Part shown: piece after piece, positions 36,244 to 47,336 of the stretch | Numbering within the stretch: the first letter of the stretch is position 1 | Layout of the letters: each line of letters opens with the position of its first letter | NCBI RefSeq assembly: GCF_002086735.1 | Contig: NZ_MVIJ01000001.1 | Span: 1-64,000, forward strand | Source of the DNA: Mycobacterium scrofulaceum | Lineage (GTDB): Bacteria; Actinomycetota; Actinomycetes; Mycobacteriales; Mycobacteriaceae | Reading direction: 5' to 3' | Length of the DNA stretch: 64,000 bases | The notes under the pieces: model-generated | The model's input: the letters and a program-made list of their open reading frames with translations, nothing else | Database searches by the model: none | What the model was told of the DNA's origin: nothing | Program-made: the position numbers and the translations under genes

Positions 36244-37529
36244 TTGCCGGAAGACCTTGACGTGGTGACGGGCTCCCCTACGTCGTCGTCACTCCGTTTC
36301 CGATTCAGGGCCCACGCGGTCAGGCCCACGACCACGCCCAGGGCCCCGTAACCCAGCGCCGAGGGCCACCACGGCTGGGGTGGCTGGGCGGGCTCCTCGT
36401 GCGGGCGGACGGCCAGCACCACCAAGAAGTCGCCGTCGTCGGTCGGGCCCGCCGAAGGCAGCGACTGGGTCTTGGTCACCCTGATCTGCGCGTTGCTGCT
36501 GCTGGAGTCGTTGATCTCGCCCCAGGCCATCGTGGAGTCGTCGAGCAGGAACACGACCTGGCTGCCCCCCGGCTGGCTGTCGTCCCGGCGCACCACGGCG
36601 ACCTGACCGACCTCCAGCGTCTGGTTGGCGGCCGGAACGGAGACGAGGACGGTCTGGTACACCTTCGAGGGCTGGGGCGGCTTGTAGTCCGGCGGCGGGG
36701 GGCCGTTGAAACCGTCCGGCGGTACCGAACCGCCGCCGTAGAAGCTGCCCGCCGCCACCCAGCCGTCACCGACCGCGGTGAAGGGGACGACGCCGACGGT
36801 CGCGGCGTCGAGCACCATTCGGGCACCGGCGGGCAGGTACGCCTCCCGATCGGCGCCGTTGTAGAAGTAGCGGAACGTCATCGCCTGGTTCAGCGGGTTG
36901 AACAGGGCCGGGCGGCGATACGCGTCGTCGTAGTCGACGTAGTCCCAGTGCCGGGGCCGGACCAACCGCTGATTGTCGACCTTCAGGACGTCGACGTTCT
37001 CCCGGTGGGTGCTGACCACGTTCTGCACCCGCTGGTCGAAGTCGATCTGCTTGGGCGGCTTGGGCGGGTCGGCGGGGTTGACCCGCGTCGCCGACGCGGA
37101 CTTTGCCGCGGCCACCGCCTGGGGCGCGACGTCGAGCCCCCTCGGCGGTGCCACCACGGGAACGTTTCTCGGCGCATCGGGGCCCGCCGGGTTGATCGTC
37201 GGGGCCGTATTGGCGGGCGGCAGGTTTGACGGCTTGGCGGGTGTGGCCTGCACCGGCACGGGGTTCGGCGGTTCGTACGGCGGGAGCGCCGGAATCTGCA
37301 CCTGGGTCGAAGGCGGCTGAGCGCGGCGAGGCGGCGCGTCCTGGGAGCACACGTTGGAGGTGTGATACTGCGCCACCAGGTACTGACACCACTGGCACCT
37401 GGTGGGGTTGGACCCCGCGCCGGCGCACGGGGCCGCCTCGGCCACCCCGATCGTGGTGGCGACCAACGAGACCGGCGCGAGGGCGAACGCGGCTGCGGCC
37501 GCGATCCCGAGAATTTTACGAAGGCTCAA
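36240..37529 (-). CDS. Unrecognised secreted proline-rich protein with C-terminal membrane anchor
   Basis: A 429-residue protein I do not recognise. A signal peptide ([32 protein letters not shown]) is followed by a small Cys cluster ([17 protein letters not shown] ... NVCSQ), a long Pro/Ala-rich linker (residues ~60-150), and a folded-looking domain at ~165-400 ([65 protein letters not shown]). One C-terminal helix ([18 protein letters not shown]) with KRSDDD ends it, so it should face the outside, anchored at the C-terminus. TTG 37529 is chosen because it overlaps the ybeY stop (TTGA); its own stop overlaps the corC TTG in the same way. From memory, ybeY and corC are adjacent in M. tuberculosis, so this is an inserted gene. 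Confidence 0.7.
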   Translation of the reverse strand: MSLRKILGIAAAAAFALAPVSLVATTIGVAEAAPCAGAGSNPTRCQWCQYLVAQYHTSNVCSQDAPPRRAQPPSTQVQIPALPPYEPPNPVPVQATPAKPSNLPPANTAPTINPAGPDAPRNVPVVAPPRGLDVAPQAVAAAKSASATRVNPADPPKPPKQIDFDQRVQNVVSTHRENVDVLKVDNQRLVRPRHWDYVDYDDAYRRPALFNPLNQAMTFRYFYNGADREAYLPAGARMVLDAATVGVVPFTAVGDGWVAAGSFYGGGSVPPDGFNGPPPPDYKPPQPSKVYQTVLVSVPAANQTLEVGQVAVVRRDDSQPGGSQVVFLLDDSTMAWGEINDSSSSNAQIRVTKTQSLPSAGPTDDGDFLVVLAVRPHEEPAQPPQPWWPSALGYGALGVVVGLTAWALNRKRSDDDVGEPVTTSRSSGN

Positions 37530-38059
37530 TTGTCGAAATACCTTGACTTGTCCAGCAATCGGCGGTCCCGCTCCTGCTGGCGGTCCTGGTGGTAGGCCTC
37601 GACCTGCTCGGCGACCCACTCTTCGAGCAGCCGGTCCTGAAGGGCGAACATCTCTTTTTCCTCGTCCGGTTCACCGTGGTCGTAGCCCAGCAGGTGGAGC
37701 ACGCCGTGGATGGTCAACAGTGCCAACTCATGCCCCAGGCTGTGCCCGGCCGCGTCGGCCTGCCCGGCCGCGAACTCCGGGCACAGCACAATGTCGCCCA
37801 GCATCGACGGTCCCGGCTCCGGGGCGTCGGGCCGGCCGCCGGGCTCGAGCTCGTCCATCGGAAAGCTCATCACGTCCGTCGGCCCGGGCAGGTCCATCCA
37901 GCGCATGTGCAGGTCGGCCATCGCCGCGGTGTCCAGCAGGACCATCGATAGTTCGGCCGCCGGGTTGACGTCCATCTTGGCGATGACGAACCGGGCGACG
38001 CTGATCAGTTCGGTTTCCGAGACGTCAATGCCCGACTCGTTGGATACCTCGATGCTCAT
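37526..38059 (-). CDS. ybeY: Endoribonuclease YbeY
   Basis: A 177-residue zinc endoribonuclease for 16S rRNA 3'-end maturation and ribosome quality control. The metal motif H3xH5xH is [11 protein letters not shown] near residue 115. ATG 38059 ([15 protein letters not shown]) matches the M. tuberculosis start; an upstream in-frame start at 38110 would run into phoH. Ten bases separate it from the phoH stop, and its own stop overlaps the next gene. Confidence 0.94.
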   Translation of the reverse strand: MSIEVSNESGIDVSETELISVARFVIAKMDVNPAAELSMVLLDTAAMADLHMRWMDLPGPTDVMSFPMDELEPGGRPDAPEPGPSMLGDIVLCPEFAAGQADAAGHSLGHELALLTIHGVLHLLGYDHGEPDEEKEMFALQDRLLEEWVAEQVEAYHQDRQQERDRRLLDKSRYFDN

Positions 38060-38069
38060 CGGATGCCCG

Positions 38070-39128
38070 TCACCGGCGTCCGCGGGAGCCCGACGCGCGC
38101 CGGGCCGCACGGTTCATGGTCAAGCCCGGCTCCTCGAACTTGGCGTAGGCGTCGACGATCTCGGAGACCAACCGGTGGCGCACCACGTCGACGCTGGTCA
38201 GCTCCGCGATATGGATGTCCTCGACGCTGTCCAGGATTTCGATCGCCGACCGCAGGCCCGACCTGGCACCACCGGGAAGGTCCACCTGGGTGATGTCGCC
38301 GGTGATGACCATCTTCGACCCGAAGCCGAGCCGGGTGAGGAACATCTTCATCTGTTCGGCCGTGGTGTTCTGCGCCTCGTCGAGGACGATGAAGGCCGAA
38401 TTGAGGGTGCGGCCACGCATATACGCCAGCGGCGCCACCTCGATGACCCCGGCGGACATCAGCTTGGGGATCAGCTCCGGATCCATCATGTCGTAGAGCG
38501 CGTCATACAGCGGCCGGAGATAGGGGTCGATCTTCTCGCTCAGGGTGCCCGGCAAAAAACCAAGGCGCTCACCGGCTTCCACCGCCGGGCGGGTCAGGAT
38601 GATGCGGTTCACCTGTTTGGTTTGCAGGGCGCTGACGGCCTTGGCCATCGCGAGATAGGTCTTCCCGGTGCCGGCCGGGCCCACCCCGAAAACGATGGTG
38701 TTGGCGTCGATCGCATCGACGTAGCGCTTCTGGTTGAGCGTCTTGGGCCGGATCGTCTTGCCGCGCCGCGACAGGATGTCCAGGGTGAGGACTTCCGCCG
38801 GCGACTCGTTGTCGGCGCCGGTCAGCATCGCGACGCTGTGGCGGACCACCTCCGGCGTCAACGGCTGACCGTTGCCCACGATTGCGACCAGCTCCGAGAT
38901 CGCCCGCTCGGCGAGCGCGACCTCGGCCGGCTCACCGGAGACGGTCACGGCGTTGCCACGCACGTGCAGGTCGGCGCTGAGGCTGCGTTCCAACGCGCGG
39001 AGGTTTTCGTCTGCCGAGCCCAACAAGCCGACGACGACATCGGGCGGAACATCGATGCTGCTGCGTACTTGGGCGTTGGCCTGGAGGCCTCCGGCTGCGT
39101 CAACAGCGCTGGTCTCGCGGGGCGTCAC
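38070..39128 (-). CDS. phoH1: PhoH-like ATPase
   Basis: A 352-residue protein, as in M. tuberculosis Rv2368c. A KH-like N-terminal region (residues ~40-110) precedes an SF1-helicase-like ATPase: Walker A is [11 protein letters not shown] near residue 153, and Walker B is [11 protein letters not shown]. In many bacteria phoH and ybeY are paired, which points to RNA metabolism or ribosome maturation rather than phosphate control. The start is GTG. It heads the operon that includes ybeY and era. Confidence 0.92.
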   Translation of the reverse strand: MTPRETSAVDAAGGLQANAQVRSSIDVPPDVVVGLLGSADENLRALERSLSADLHVRGNAVTVSGEPAEVALAERAISELVAIVGNGQPLTPEVVRHSVAMLTGADNESPAEVLTLDILSRRGKTIRPKTLNQKRYVDAIDANTIVFGVGPAGTGKTYLAMAKAVSALQTKQVNRIILTRPAVEAGERLGFLPGTLSEKIDPYLRPLYDALYDMMDPELIPKLMSAGVIEVAPLAYMRGRTLNSAFIVLDEAQNTTAEQMKMFLTRLGFGSKMVITGDITQVDLPGGARSGLRSAIEILDSVEDIHIAELTSVDVVRHRLVSEIVDAYAKFEEPGLTMNRAARRASGSRGRR

Positions 39129-39313
39129 GTGGCTCTCGATGCCTGCTTTCTCGGCTTGTCGGTGGTTTGCTCAGCTGCCCAAGTCTACGCCCGGGCCCCC
39201 GGATGGTCAGCCTTCCGCCGTGGATTGGCGGGAGCCCGATTCCTGCCGCACCCCGGGGGCTGCCGCATCAATGGGCCCAGGACCAGCGGCTACGCGGCCG
39301 GGCCGGTGGCGCG

Positions 39314-40075
39314 CTACAGCGTGGAGGCGTGGTCCCACCGCGCGGTGAGGACGCCGAGCGCCCCCAGCGCCACGGCCGCGGCGGTCGACGTGCGCAACAC
39401 CTGGGGGCCCAGCCGCACCGGCTTCGCCCCCGCCTCGGTCAACGCGTCGATCTCCTCGGGCGCGATGCCGCCTTCGGGACCCACCACGAGCAGCACCGAA
39501 CTCGCGCGGGCGACGTCGACGTCCGTCAGCGGGCCGGTGGCCGACTCGTGCAACGCCAGCGCCACCGCTCCCCCGGCCACCTCGTCGCGGATCCGCTCGG
39601 CCAGCCCCGCGGTCGACAGCACGCCGTCGACGGCCGGGATGTGCGCCCGGCGGGATTGCCGCGCCGCCGACCGGGCGACGGCCCGCCAGCGGCGCAGACC
39701 CTTGTCCACCCGGGCGCCCTGCCAGCTGGCCACGCACCGGGCCGACTGCCAGGCCACAAACGCGTCGGCGCCCGCTTCGGTGGCCAACTCGACGGCGAGC
39801 TCCGAACGCTCGGACTTGGGCAGCGCCTGCACCACCGTGACCGGCGGCCGCGCGGGCGCGACGTTCCAGCGCTCGAGCACCCGGGCCCGCAACCCGTCGC
39901 GGCCGGCGTGCTCGACCTCGCAGTGCGCGAGGCCGCCGGCGCCGTCGCCGAGGACCAGTTGCTCGCCGGGGCGGATCCGCCGCACGGTCGCGGCGTGAAA
40001 CCCCTCGTCGCCCTCGACGGCGGCCAGCGCCCCGATGTCGGGCAGCGTGTCGACGTAGAAGAGGGTCGCGACCAT
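39314..40075 (-). CDS. rsmE: 16S rRNA (uracil-1498-N3)-methyltransferase
   Basis: A 253-residue SPOUT methyltransferase that modifies U1498 of 16S rRNA. The C-terminal knot has [19 protein letters not shown] and [19 protein letters not shown], and the N-terminal PUA-like domain has [19 protein letters not shown]. It lies 110 bp after dnaJ2 on the same strand. The 185 bp between it and phoH hold no visible gene; M. tuberculosis has additional genes and a PE_PGRS gene in this interval. Confidence 0.93.
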   Translation of the reverse strand: MVATLFYVDTLPDIGALAAVEGDEGFHAATVRRIRPGEQLVLGDGAGGLAHCEVEHAGRDGLRARVLERWNVAPARPPVTVVQALPKSERSELAVELATEAGADAFVAWQSARCVASWQGARVDKGLRRWRAVARSAARQSRRAHIPAVDGVLSTAGLAERIRDEVAGGAVALALHESATGPLTDVDVARASSVLLVVGPEGGIAPEEIDALTEAGAKPVRLGPQVLRTSTAAAVALGALGVLTARWDHASTL

Positions 40076-40185
40076 GTGGTTTCCTACGCCGCCGACCGAG
40101 CAGGTCGCCGAGGGTGGGTGCCAGGTAGCAAATCTGGCCTCACATCGTCCATAGACCCCACGCTCGACGAGCCGAAGGCCGCGGA

Positions 40186-41334
40186 CTAGCGGCCGGTGAA
40201 GGTTTCGCGCAGCCGGCTGAACAGCCCGCCGCCGGCGTGCGTCGAGCGGACCTCGGGCACGTCGCGGCTGCGCCGGTTCTTCAGCTCGCGCAGCAGTTCG
40301 GTGTCGTGGTGGTCCAGCCGGCTGGGCACCACCACCTCGACGTGGATGTGCAGGTCGCCCCGGGTACCCGACCGCAGGTGCGGCATCCCGTGGCCACGCA
40401 GCGTGATGACCGAATTCGGTTGGGTGCCAGGCGGAATGGTGACCTCGCTGATGCCGTCCAGGATGGCGTCGACGGTGACCGTGGCGCCCAGCGCCGCGTC
40501 GACCATCGGGACCGACACCGTGCAGTGCAGGTCGTCGCCCTCGCGCACGAAGACGTCGTGGGGTTGCTCGTGCACCTCGACGTACAGGTCGCCGGCCGGG
40601 CCTCCCCCCGGCCCGACCTCACCCTGGGCGGCGAGCCGCACCCGCATGCCGTCGCCGACACCGGCGGGGATCTTGACGCTGATCTCGCGGCGCGCCCGCA
40701 CCCGGCCGTCGCCCATGCACTGGTGGCAGGGGTCGGGGATGACGGTCCCGACGCCGCGGCACGTGGGACACGGCCGCGACGTCATCACCTGACCCAGCAG
40801 CGACCGCTGCACCGTCTGCACCTCGCCGCGGCCGCCGCAGGTGTCGCACGGGACCGGCACGGAATCGCCGTTGGTGCCCTTGCCCTGGCAGCGGTCACAG
40901 AGCACCGCGGTGTCGACGGTCACCTGCTTGGTCACCCCGGTCGCGCACTCTTCGAGGTCGAGCCGCATCCGCAGCAGCGAGTCCGAGCCCGGCCGCACCC
41001 GCCCGACCGGACCGCGCGACGTCGCGCCGCCGCTGAAGCCGCCGCCGAAGAAGGCCTCGAACACGTCGCCCAGGCCGCCGAAGCCGCCGCCGAAACCGGC
41101 GCCCGCCGCGGCAGCGCTCTCCATCGGATCGCCCCCGAGGTCGACGATGCGTCGCTTCTCGGGGTCGCTCAGCACCTCGTAGGCGACGCTGATCTCCTTG
41201 AATTTCGCCTGCGCGCCCTCGTCCGGGTTGACGTCGGGATGCAGTTCGCGCGCCAACTTGCGGTACGCGCGCTTGATCTCCGCGTCGCTGGCGTTTCTGC
41301 TCACCCCGAGCAGCCCGTAATAGTCGCGTGCCAC
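40186..41334 (-). CDS. dnaJ2: Chaperone protein DnaJ
   Basis: A 382-residue type I J-protein. The J domain has the HPD motif (ELHPDVN, residues 31-37), followed by a short Gly-rich segment ([26 protein letters not shown]) and four CxxCxGxG zinc repeats from about residue 145 ([32 protein letters not shown]). It stimulates DnaK ATPase and delivers clients. Located after hrcA on the same strand with 58 bp between, as in M. tuberculosis. Confidence 0.96.
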   Translation of the reverse strand: MARDYYGLLGVSRNASDAEIKRAYRKLARELHPDVNPDEGAQAKFKEISVAYEVLSDPEKRRIVDLGGDPMESAAAAGAGFGGGFGGLGDVFEAFFGGGFSGGATSRGPVGRVRPGSDSLLRMRLDLEECATGVTKQVTVDTAVLCDRCQGKGTNGDSVPVPCDTCGGRGEVQTVQRSLLGQVMTSRPCPTCRGVGTVIPDPCHQCMGDGRVRARREISVKIPAGVGDGMRVRLAAQGEVGPGGGPAGDLYVEVHEQPHDVFVREGDDLHCTVSVPMVDAALGATVTVDAILDGISEVTIPPGTQPNSVITLRGHGMPHLRSGTRGDLHIHVEVVVPSRLDHHDTELLRELKNRRSRDVPEVRSTHAGGGLFSRLRETFTGR

Positions 41335-41392
41335 GCCTGACTCTCCTAAACCTGGTCCTTAACCCGCGCCTGCGCATCCTGCGGGTGCGCGC

Positions 41393-42430
<1,038 letters not shown>

Positions 42431-42627
42431 TCACCTCCCTGTACCGCGCTGACCGGTTCATTTTACGGGTCTCGAGCCGTGCCAACCGTTCGCCGGGGCT
42501 GGCGGCGGCGGGCGTGGCGGCGGCCGTGGGGGATTGCGGCGGCTTCGGCCCTGGCGCCGCTTCTTCCGGCTAGCCTGTCCAGCATGAATCGGTCGGGTCA
42601 TGGCAACGCGTCGGGGAAGATCGGGCG

Positions 42628-42942
42628 ATGATCTTCAAGGGCGTGCGCGAAGGCAAGCCGTATCCCGAGCACGGGCTGTCCTACCGGGATTGGGCCCAGA
42701 TCCCGCCGCAACAGATCCGGCTCGACGAATTGGTCACCACGACAACGGTCCTGGCGCTGGACCGCCTGCTCTCGGAGGACTCCACCTTCTACGGCGACCT
42801 CTTCCCGCACGCCGTGCGGTGGAAGGGCGTCGTCTACCTCGAAGACGGCCTGCACCGGGCGGTTCGTGCGGCACTGCGAAACCGCACCGTGCTGCACGCA
42901 CGCGTGTTCGACATGGACATGGCGCCCGGCCGTCCGAGGTAG
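42628..42942 (+). CDS. Conserved hypothetical protein (Rv2375-like)
   Basis: A 104-residue soluble protein. MIFKGVREGKPYPEHGLSYRDWAQIPPQQIRLDELVTTT and YLEDGLHRAVRAALRNRTVLHARVF are conserved across mycobacteria. The second half resembles the ParB/Srx-like fold motif DGLHRAVRA (compare DGHHRV in ParB-like nucleases), but activity is unproven. Same position between hrcA and the cfp2 region as in M. tuberculosis. Confidence 0.75.
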   Translation: MIFKGVREGKPYPEHGLSYRDWAQIPPQQIRLDELVTTTTVLALDRLLSEDSTFYGDLFPHAVRWKGVVYLEDGLHRAVRAALRNRTVLHARVFDMDMAPGRPR

Positions 42943-43021
42943 GCCGGTCACGTTCGCTGCGCGCCGGGTGTCGACGTGGTGAGGACGTTGGTTCACACCG
43001 CAACCCGCTAGGAGGATCGCC

Positions 43022-43621
43022 ATGTCCCGGTTGCCAGGGGTCTCCGATCGCGACGCCGGCCTGAGCGCCAAGATCGCCTTCTTCTTCACCCGGCGCAAGC
43101 TGGCCCAAATGACCGGGCTGCGAACGGCCGGGATGCTGGAGCCGCTGCGGATGTACGCACACATCCCCCGCCTGCTCAACGCCTACGGCAGGCTCGAGCA
43201 GGCCGAGTCGAAGCTGGACATCCTGAGCCCGCGCCACCGCGCGCTCGCCGAGCTCAAGGCGGCGACGACGGTGCGCTGCGAGTACTGCATCGACCTCGGC
43301 TCGCAGATCGCCCGTCAGTGGGGCATCACCGACGAGGAACTGCTCGCCCTCGCCGCCTATCGCGACGCCGAGTGCTTCTCCGCCGTCGACAAGCTCGTCC
43401 TCGAGTACGCCACCGCGATCAGCCGCACCCCCGTCGAGGTCGGCGACGAGCTCTTCGAGGCGCTGCGCGCGCATTTCGACACCGCCCAGCTGGTCGGGCT
43501 CACCCACGTCATCACGCTGGGCAACCTGCGCGCCCGGTTCAACCTCGCGCTCGGGATCGGCTCGTCGGGCTTCTCGGGCGATCGGGTCTGCGCGCTGCCC
43601 GAGGCGCGCGGCGGCGCATGA
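43022..43621 (+). CDS. Carboxymuconolactone decarboxylase/AhpD-like protein
   Basis: A 199-residue all-helical protein of the CMD family. The redox-type motif is CEYCIDLGSQIARQWGI with C86 and C89, as in AhpD-type peroxidase partners. AGGAGG lies seven bases before the ATG. Its stop overlaps the ATG of the next gene (ATGA), an ECF sigma factor with a SnoaL-like C-terminus. This pairing is the hallmark of ECF41 loci, in which the CMD gene is the usual target of the sigma factor. Confidence 0.88.
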   Translation: MSRLPGVSDRDAGLSAKIAFFFTRRKLAQMTGLRTAGMLEPLRMYAHIPRLLNAYGRLEQAESKLDILSPRHRALAELKAATTVRCEYCIDLGSQIARQWGITDEELLALAAYRDAECFSAVDKLVLEYATAISRTPVEVGDELFEALRAHFDTAQLVGLTHVITLGNLRARFNLALGIGSSGFSGDRVCALPEARGGA

Positions 43622-44556
43622 CCGCGGACGCGTCGGTGACGGCGCGGTTCGAGGCGGCGCGACCGCGGCTGTCGGCCGTCGCCTACCGGATGCTCGGCTC
43701 GATCGACGACGCCCAGGACGCCGTGCAGGAGGCGTGGCTGCGCCTGAGCCGCACCGACGGCGACGGCATCGCGAACCTGGACGCCTGGCTGACCACCGTG
43801 GTCGCGCGCATCTGTTTGAACATGCTGCGCGACCGCCACGGCAGGGGCCGGGAGGAGCCGGCCGTCGTCCTGCCGGATCCGATCGTGGAAGCCGACGGCG
43901 AATTCGACCCCGAACACCGCGCGATGCTGGCGGACGCGGTCGGGCTGGCCCTGTTCGTGGTGCTGGATACGCTGCCGCCGGAGCAGCGTCTGGCCTTCGT
44001 GCTGCACGACGCCTTCGCCGTGCCGTTCGACCAGATCGCGCCCCTCGTCGGCCGGACGCCGGAGGCCACCCGCAAGCTGGCCAGCCGGGCGCGGCGACGC
44101 CTCCGGGAGGCCGATCCGGTGCCCCACGGTGACATGCTCGCCCAACGGGCTGCCGTCGACGCCTTCTTCGCGGCGGGCCGCAGCGGCGACTTCGACGGCC
44201 TGGTGGCCGTGCTGCACCCCGAGGTGGTGTTGCGCGGCGACTTCGGCCGCGGCACCGCGGGTTTCCGCACGGAAGGCGCGTCCGCCGTGGCGAAGCTGGC
44301 CCGCGGCTATGCGGGTCCGGACCGCGAGGTGCGCGCCGCGACCGTCAATGGCGCCGCCGGCGCCGTCGTCTTCGCCGGCGGGCACGCGACGGCGATCATG
44401 GGTTTCGTGGTGCGCGACGGCCTGGTCGTCTCGATCGACGTGCTGGCCGACCCCGCCCGCGTGGCCAGATCGCGCGGTCCGCGCGGGTCTACTGACTGGC
44501 GGCCTGCAGCAACTGCATCGCCGACGCCCGCGACAGCACCCAGCCGCCCTGGTTGA
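43618..44556 (+). CDS. ECF41-type RNA polymerase sigma factor with C-terminal SnoaL-like extension
   Basis: A 312-residue sigma factor. Region 2 is [35 protein letters not shown], region 4 is [45 protein letters not shown] SnoaL-like domain follows from residue ~180 ([38 protein letters not shown]). ECF41 factors have no separate anti-sigma; the C-terminal extension controls activity and normally bears DGGGR, which here reads GDFGRG. The last ~25 residues ([20 protein letters not shown]...) look like random read-through and overlap the convergent mtb12 gene by 68 bp. Confidence 0.85.
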   Translation: MTADASVTARFEAARPRLSAVAYRMLGSIDDAQDAVQEAWLRLSRTDGDGIANLDAWLTTVVARICLNMLRDRHGRGREEPAVVLPDPIVEADGEFDPEHRAMLADAVGLALFVVLDTLPPEQRLAFVLHDAFAVPFDQIAPLVGRTPEATRKLASRARRRLREADPVPHGDMLAQRAAVDAFFAAGRSGDFDGLVAVLHPEVVLRGDFGRGTAGFRTEGASAVAKLARGYAGPDREVRAATVNGAAGAVVFAGGHATAIMGFVVRDGLVVSIDVLADPARVARSRGPRGSTDWRPAATASPTPATAPSRPG

Positions 44557-44986
44557 TGAACGTGACGTTCTCGGTGACCGGCGCGGCGAGCTTCGGGCCG
44601 GAGACCGCGACGTCGGCCGTGGCCGCACCCGGCGCGGCCGGCTGGATGTTCGTGACGTCGAACGACAGCGGCAGGTCGCCGTTCTTGGCGGCCTTCTGCA
44701 GCTTCTTGTCGGCGACGTGCGCCTCGATCCCGCTGATGCCGCCTTGCACCAGGTTGCTCTTGCTGGAGAAGGAGACACTCGGGTCAGCCAGGCTGTTGAG
44801 CACGCCGGTCAGCTGGTCGGCGGTCGGGACGTCGGCGGCCAGGGCCGGGTCCATCGGAAGCGGCGCGCCGACCGCGGCCAGCTGCACCTGGTCCACCGGC
44901 GCCGCGACGGAGGCCAGGCCCGCGGCCGCACCCCCGATGACGGCGAACGCTGCCACGCTGGTGGCGAGCAACTTGACGGTTTTCAT
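44489..44986 (-). CDS. mtb12: Low-molecular-weight antigen Mtb12 (CFP2)
   Basis: A 165-residue secreted antigen with a signal peptide ([28 protein letters not shown]). The mature part follows M. tuberculosis Mtb12/CFP2 (Rv2376c) closely: [34 protein letters not shown] and [56 protein letters not shown]. The fold is a low-complexity-free alpha+beta domain; its role in the cell is unknown. GAAGGGGGAACC immediately precedes the ATG, identical to the sequence before the next paralogue. Confidence 0.93.
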   Translation of the reverse strand: MKTVKLLATSVAAFAVIGGAAAGLASVAAPVDQVQLAAVGAPLPMDPALAADVPTADQLTGVLNSLADPSVSFSSKSNLVQGGISGIEAHVADKKLQKAAKNGDLPLSFDVTNIQPAAPGAATADVAVSGPKLAAPVTENVTFINQGGWVLSRASAMQLLQAASQ

Positions 44987-45160
44987 GGTTCCCCCTTCGA
45001 CGGGCACGATCTGGACGGATCCACACATCTGGCGTGGAGTCGGCGCGCCTGCTACTCCTGTTGTTTCGCGACTTGGCACGGCTACGTTACGACCACGCCA
45101 TATGAAGACAACATGCACAACCTGTGCGCCGGCTGTGTGGCCGCCCAGAATTGTATCCGC

Positions 45161-45676
45161 CTAGTTGGTCGCCGTCGCCGCCTGGATCAACGCGATCGCG
45201 GCGTCGTGCTGCAGGATCCAGTTCCCGCCCTGGTTGACGAAAACCAGGTGCTTTTGCACCGGCCCGGCGAACTTCGGCCCCGAGATGGCGACGTCGGCCT
45301 GGGCCATGTTCGGGCCGGCCGGCGCGATGTTCGTCACGGCGAACGTCTCCGGGAAGTTGCCGTTGCGGTAGGCCTTTCGCAGCTCGTGGTCGGCCATATG
45401 CCCCTCGTCGGGGCTGATGCCGTTTTCCACCAGGTTGTTCTTGGTGGTGTACGAGACGCCCGGATTGGTGGCCTGGTCGCACAGGGTCGACAGCTGCTCC
45501 GCGGTCGGCAGGGTGCCCGGCGCCGGCGGCGGCGGTGGCGGGTCCTGCGGTAACGGCGCGCCGATCGCGGCCAGCTGCACCTGGTCCGTCGGTGTCGCGA
45601 CGAAAGCGCCACCGGCGGCTCCCCCTACGACGGCGAACGCCGCCACGCCGGTGGCAAGAGTTTTCCTGGTCTTCAC
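45161..45676 (-). CDS. Mtb12-like secreted antigen, tandem paralogue
   Basis: A 171-residue secreted protein related to the neighbouring Mtb12 gene: same signal type (MKTRKTLATGVAAFAVVGGAAGGAF), VQLAAIGAPLPQDP, then AEQLSTLCDQATNPGVSYTTKNNLVENGIS and FVNQGGNWILQHDAAIALIQAA. It differs by a poly-proline insert (PPPPPPAPG) and a lone cysteine. Start is GTG, with the same GAAGGGGGAACC before it as in the paralogue, so the duplication included the 5' region. M. tuberculosis has a single copy here. Confidence 0.88.
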   Translation of the reverse strand: MKTRKTLATGVAAFAVVGGAAGGAFVATPTDQVQLAAIGAPLPQDPPPPPPAPGTLPTAEQLSTLCDQATNPGVSYTTKNNLVENGISPDEGHMADHELRKAYRNGNFPETFAVTNIAPAGPNMAQADVAISGPKFAGPVQKHLVFVNQGGNWILQHDAAIALIQAATATN

Positions 45677-45847
45677 GGTTCCCCCTTCGATACGCGTGAA
45701 CCGTGGCCGGATCGGTTCGATCCAGTACCCAACACGGTTACCCGTTCGGATGATGGCTGTAAGTGTGCCTGCTGGCGCGGGCGTTTGTGTCTCGGGCCGG
45801 TCACGTTACGGCGACGCTACGGCGGCGCGCACCGCCGCGGCGTCAGG

Positions 45848-46063
45848 TCAGCGTCGTTCGATCGATTCCTGCAGACTCTTGGGTCGGATGTCGGTCCAGT
45901 TCTTCTCGACATAGTCCAGGCACTCCGCGCGTGACGCTTCGCCGTACACGACGCGCCAGCCCGCCGGCTTGTCGGCGAAGCCGGGCCACAGGCTGTGCTG
46001 GTCCTCGTCGTTGACGAGCACGAAGAACGTGCCGTCGTCGTCATCGAAGGGGTTGATGCTCAT
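45848..46063 (-). CDS. mbtH: MbtH-like protein
   Basis: A 71-residue partner of NRPS adenylation domains. The signature is complete: [33 protein letters not shown] and [14 protein letters not shown]. Its start overlaps the mbtG stop by 23 bases. It should bind and activate adenylation domains of MbtB, MbtE and MbtF. It is the last gene of the mbt run. Confidence 0.97.
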   Translation of the reverse strand: MSINPFDDDDGTFFVLVNDEDQHSLWPGFADKPAGWRVVYGEASRAECLDYVEKNWTDIRPKSLQESIERR

Positions 46064-47336
46064 CCCGTCTCCTTGTCGTGTGCGTGGGCGGGCTCACTAA
46101 GCCCCCCGTGGATCCCAACACCCGGTCAGACAACAATCCCAGGCAGCTGAGGTTCGGAAATCCGGGCCCCTGCGTCAGCCCGGACAGGTTGGGCAGGAAC
46201 AACTTCGGGGTGACGTCGGCGACGGCGAGGTCGTGGCCGATCGCTTCCTGCAGGCGCTCGGCGGTCAGCGGCCCGCCCAGACCGAGCTCCAGCAGGTCCA
46301 GTACGTCCTGGCCGAACAACGACGTGAACCACAGCGCGTCGGCGCCGGAGCCGTCGATGACCAGGTCGAAACCGTGCACCGTCTCGAGGTTCTCGGCGCC
46401 GCGGTTGGTGGACAGCGTCAACCGGATCTGCCCGTCCCGGCCCACCGCGTGGGCCACCCGGCCGCGCAGGTGGCGGATGCGGTCGTCGGCCAGCAAGGCC
46501 TCCTGCACGTTCGCCGAGAACACCCCGCGGTCCGTGCGGGCCAGCGCGTCGCGGCGTTCGGCCAGCGTCAGGGCGGTCCAGTCGGTCGGGTCGGAGAACA
46601 ACGAGTTCTCGAAGAAGCTCTCCCCCCGGGTGAACAGCGTCACCTGGGGCGAGATGACGGTGATGGTCGAAACCCGGTGCCGGAAAAGCTCGTTGAGCAT
46701 CGACGCCGCGGTCTCGCCGCCGCCGATCACCGCCACGCGCTCGGCGCTGATCCGGTCGTGGCCCGCCGCGCGGTCCCAGAACTGGGCGATCGACAGCGTG
46801 CGCGGGTTGCCGGGCAGCAGCGACTTCTCGGCCTGGCCGGGGCCGGTGATCATCAGGGCGTCGGCGCGCACGGTGGTTTCGTGGGTGTGCAGCGCCCACT
46901 GGTCGCCGTCGACGGCCAGCCGTTCCACCTCGCCGTGCACCACCTCGAGGCCGACCTGCTCGGCGACCCAACCCAGGTACTGGCTCCATTTGCGGTGCGT
47001 CGGCGCCGGGCGGCCGCGGTCGATCCATTCGGCGAACGACGCCGTGGCGATCAGATAGGACTGCCAGCTGTAGCGGGTCATCCTCTCGTCGAGTTCGGCG
47101 TTGCGGCGCGGCACCAGCGCGGAGCGGTAGGGAAAGCCGACGTCCTTTTCCGGGCTGGTGCCCAGCCGCTGCGCGCCGTCGGTCCATCCGCCGCTGGCCT
47201 GCCAGTTGGCCGCTACGCCGATGCGTTCGACCGCGATCACCTCGGGGGCATCGACGCCCATGTCTCGCAGCACGGACGCCTTGGCCGCAACGGCGACCGC
47301 CTTGGCTCCCGCGCCCAGGATCGCAAGTGTGCTCAT
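46041..47336 (-). CDS. mbtG: Lysine N6-hydroxylase MbtG
   Basis: A 431-residue FAD/NADPH monooxygenase that hydroxylates the lysine side chains of mycobactin; same length as in M. tuberculosis. The FAD motif is [17 protein letters not shown] (residues 3-19), and the NADPH motif is [17 protein letters not shown] near residue 203. The ATG overlaps the mbtF stop (ATGA). In mycobactin biosynthesis the hydroxylated, acylated lysines form the iron-chelating hydroxamates. Confidence 0.96.
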   Translation of the reverse strand: MSTLAILGAGAKAVAVAAKASVLRDMGVDAPEVIAVERIGVAANWQASGGWTDGAQRLGTSPEKDVGFPYRSALVPRRNAELDERMTRYSWQSYLIATASFAEWIDRGRPAPTHRKWSQYLGWVAEQVGLEVVHGEVERLAVDGDQWALHTHETTVRADALMITGPGQAEKSLLPGNPRTLSIAQFWDRAAGHDRISAERVAVIGGGETAASMLNELFRHRVSTITVISPQVTLFTRGESFFENSLFSDPTDWTALTLAERRDALARTDRGVFSANVQEALLADDRIRHLRGRVAHAVGRDGQIRLTLSTNRGAENLETVHGFDLVIDGSGADALWFTSLFGQDVLDLLELGLGGPLTAERLQEAIGHDLAVADVTPKLFLPNLSGLTQGPGFPNLSCLGLLSDRVLGSTGGLVSPPTHTTRRRDEHQPLR

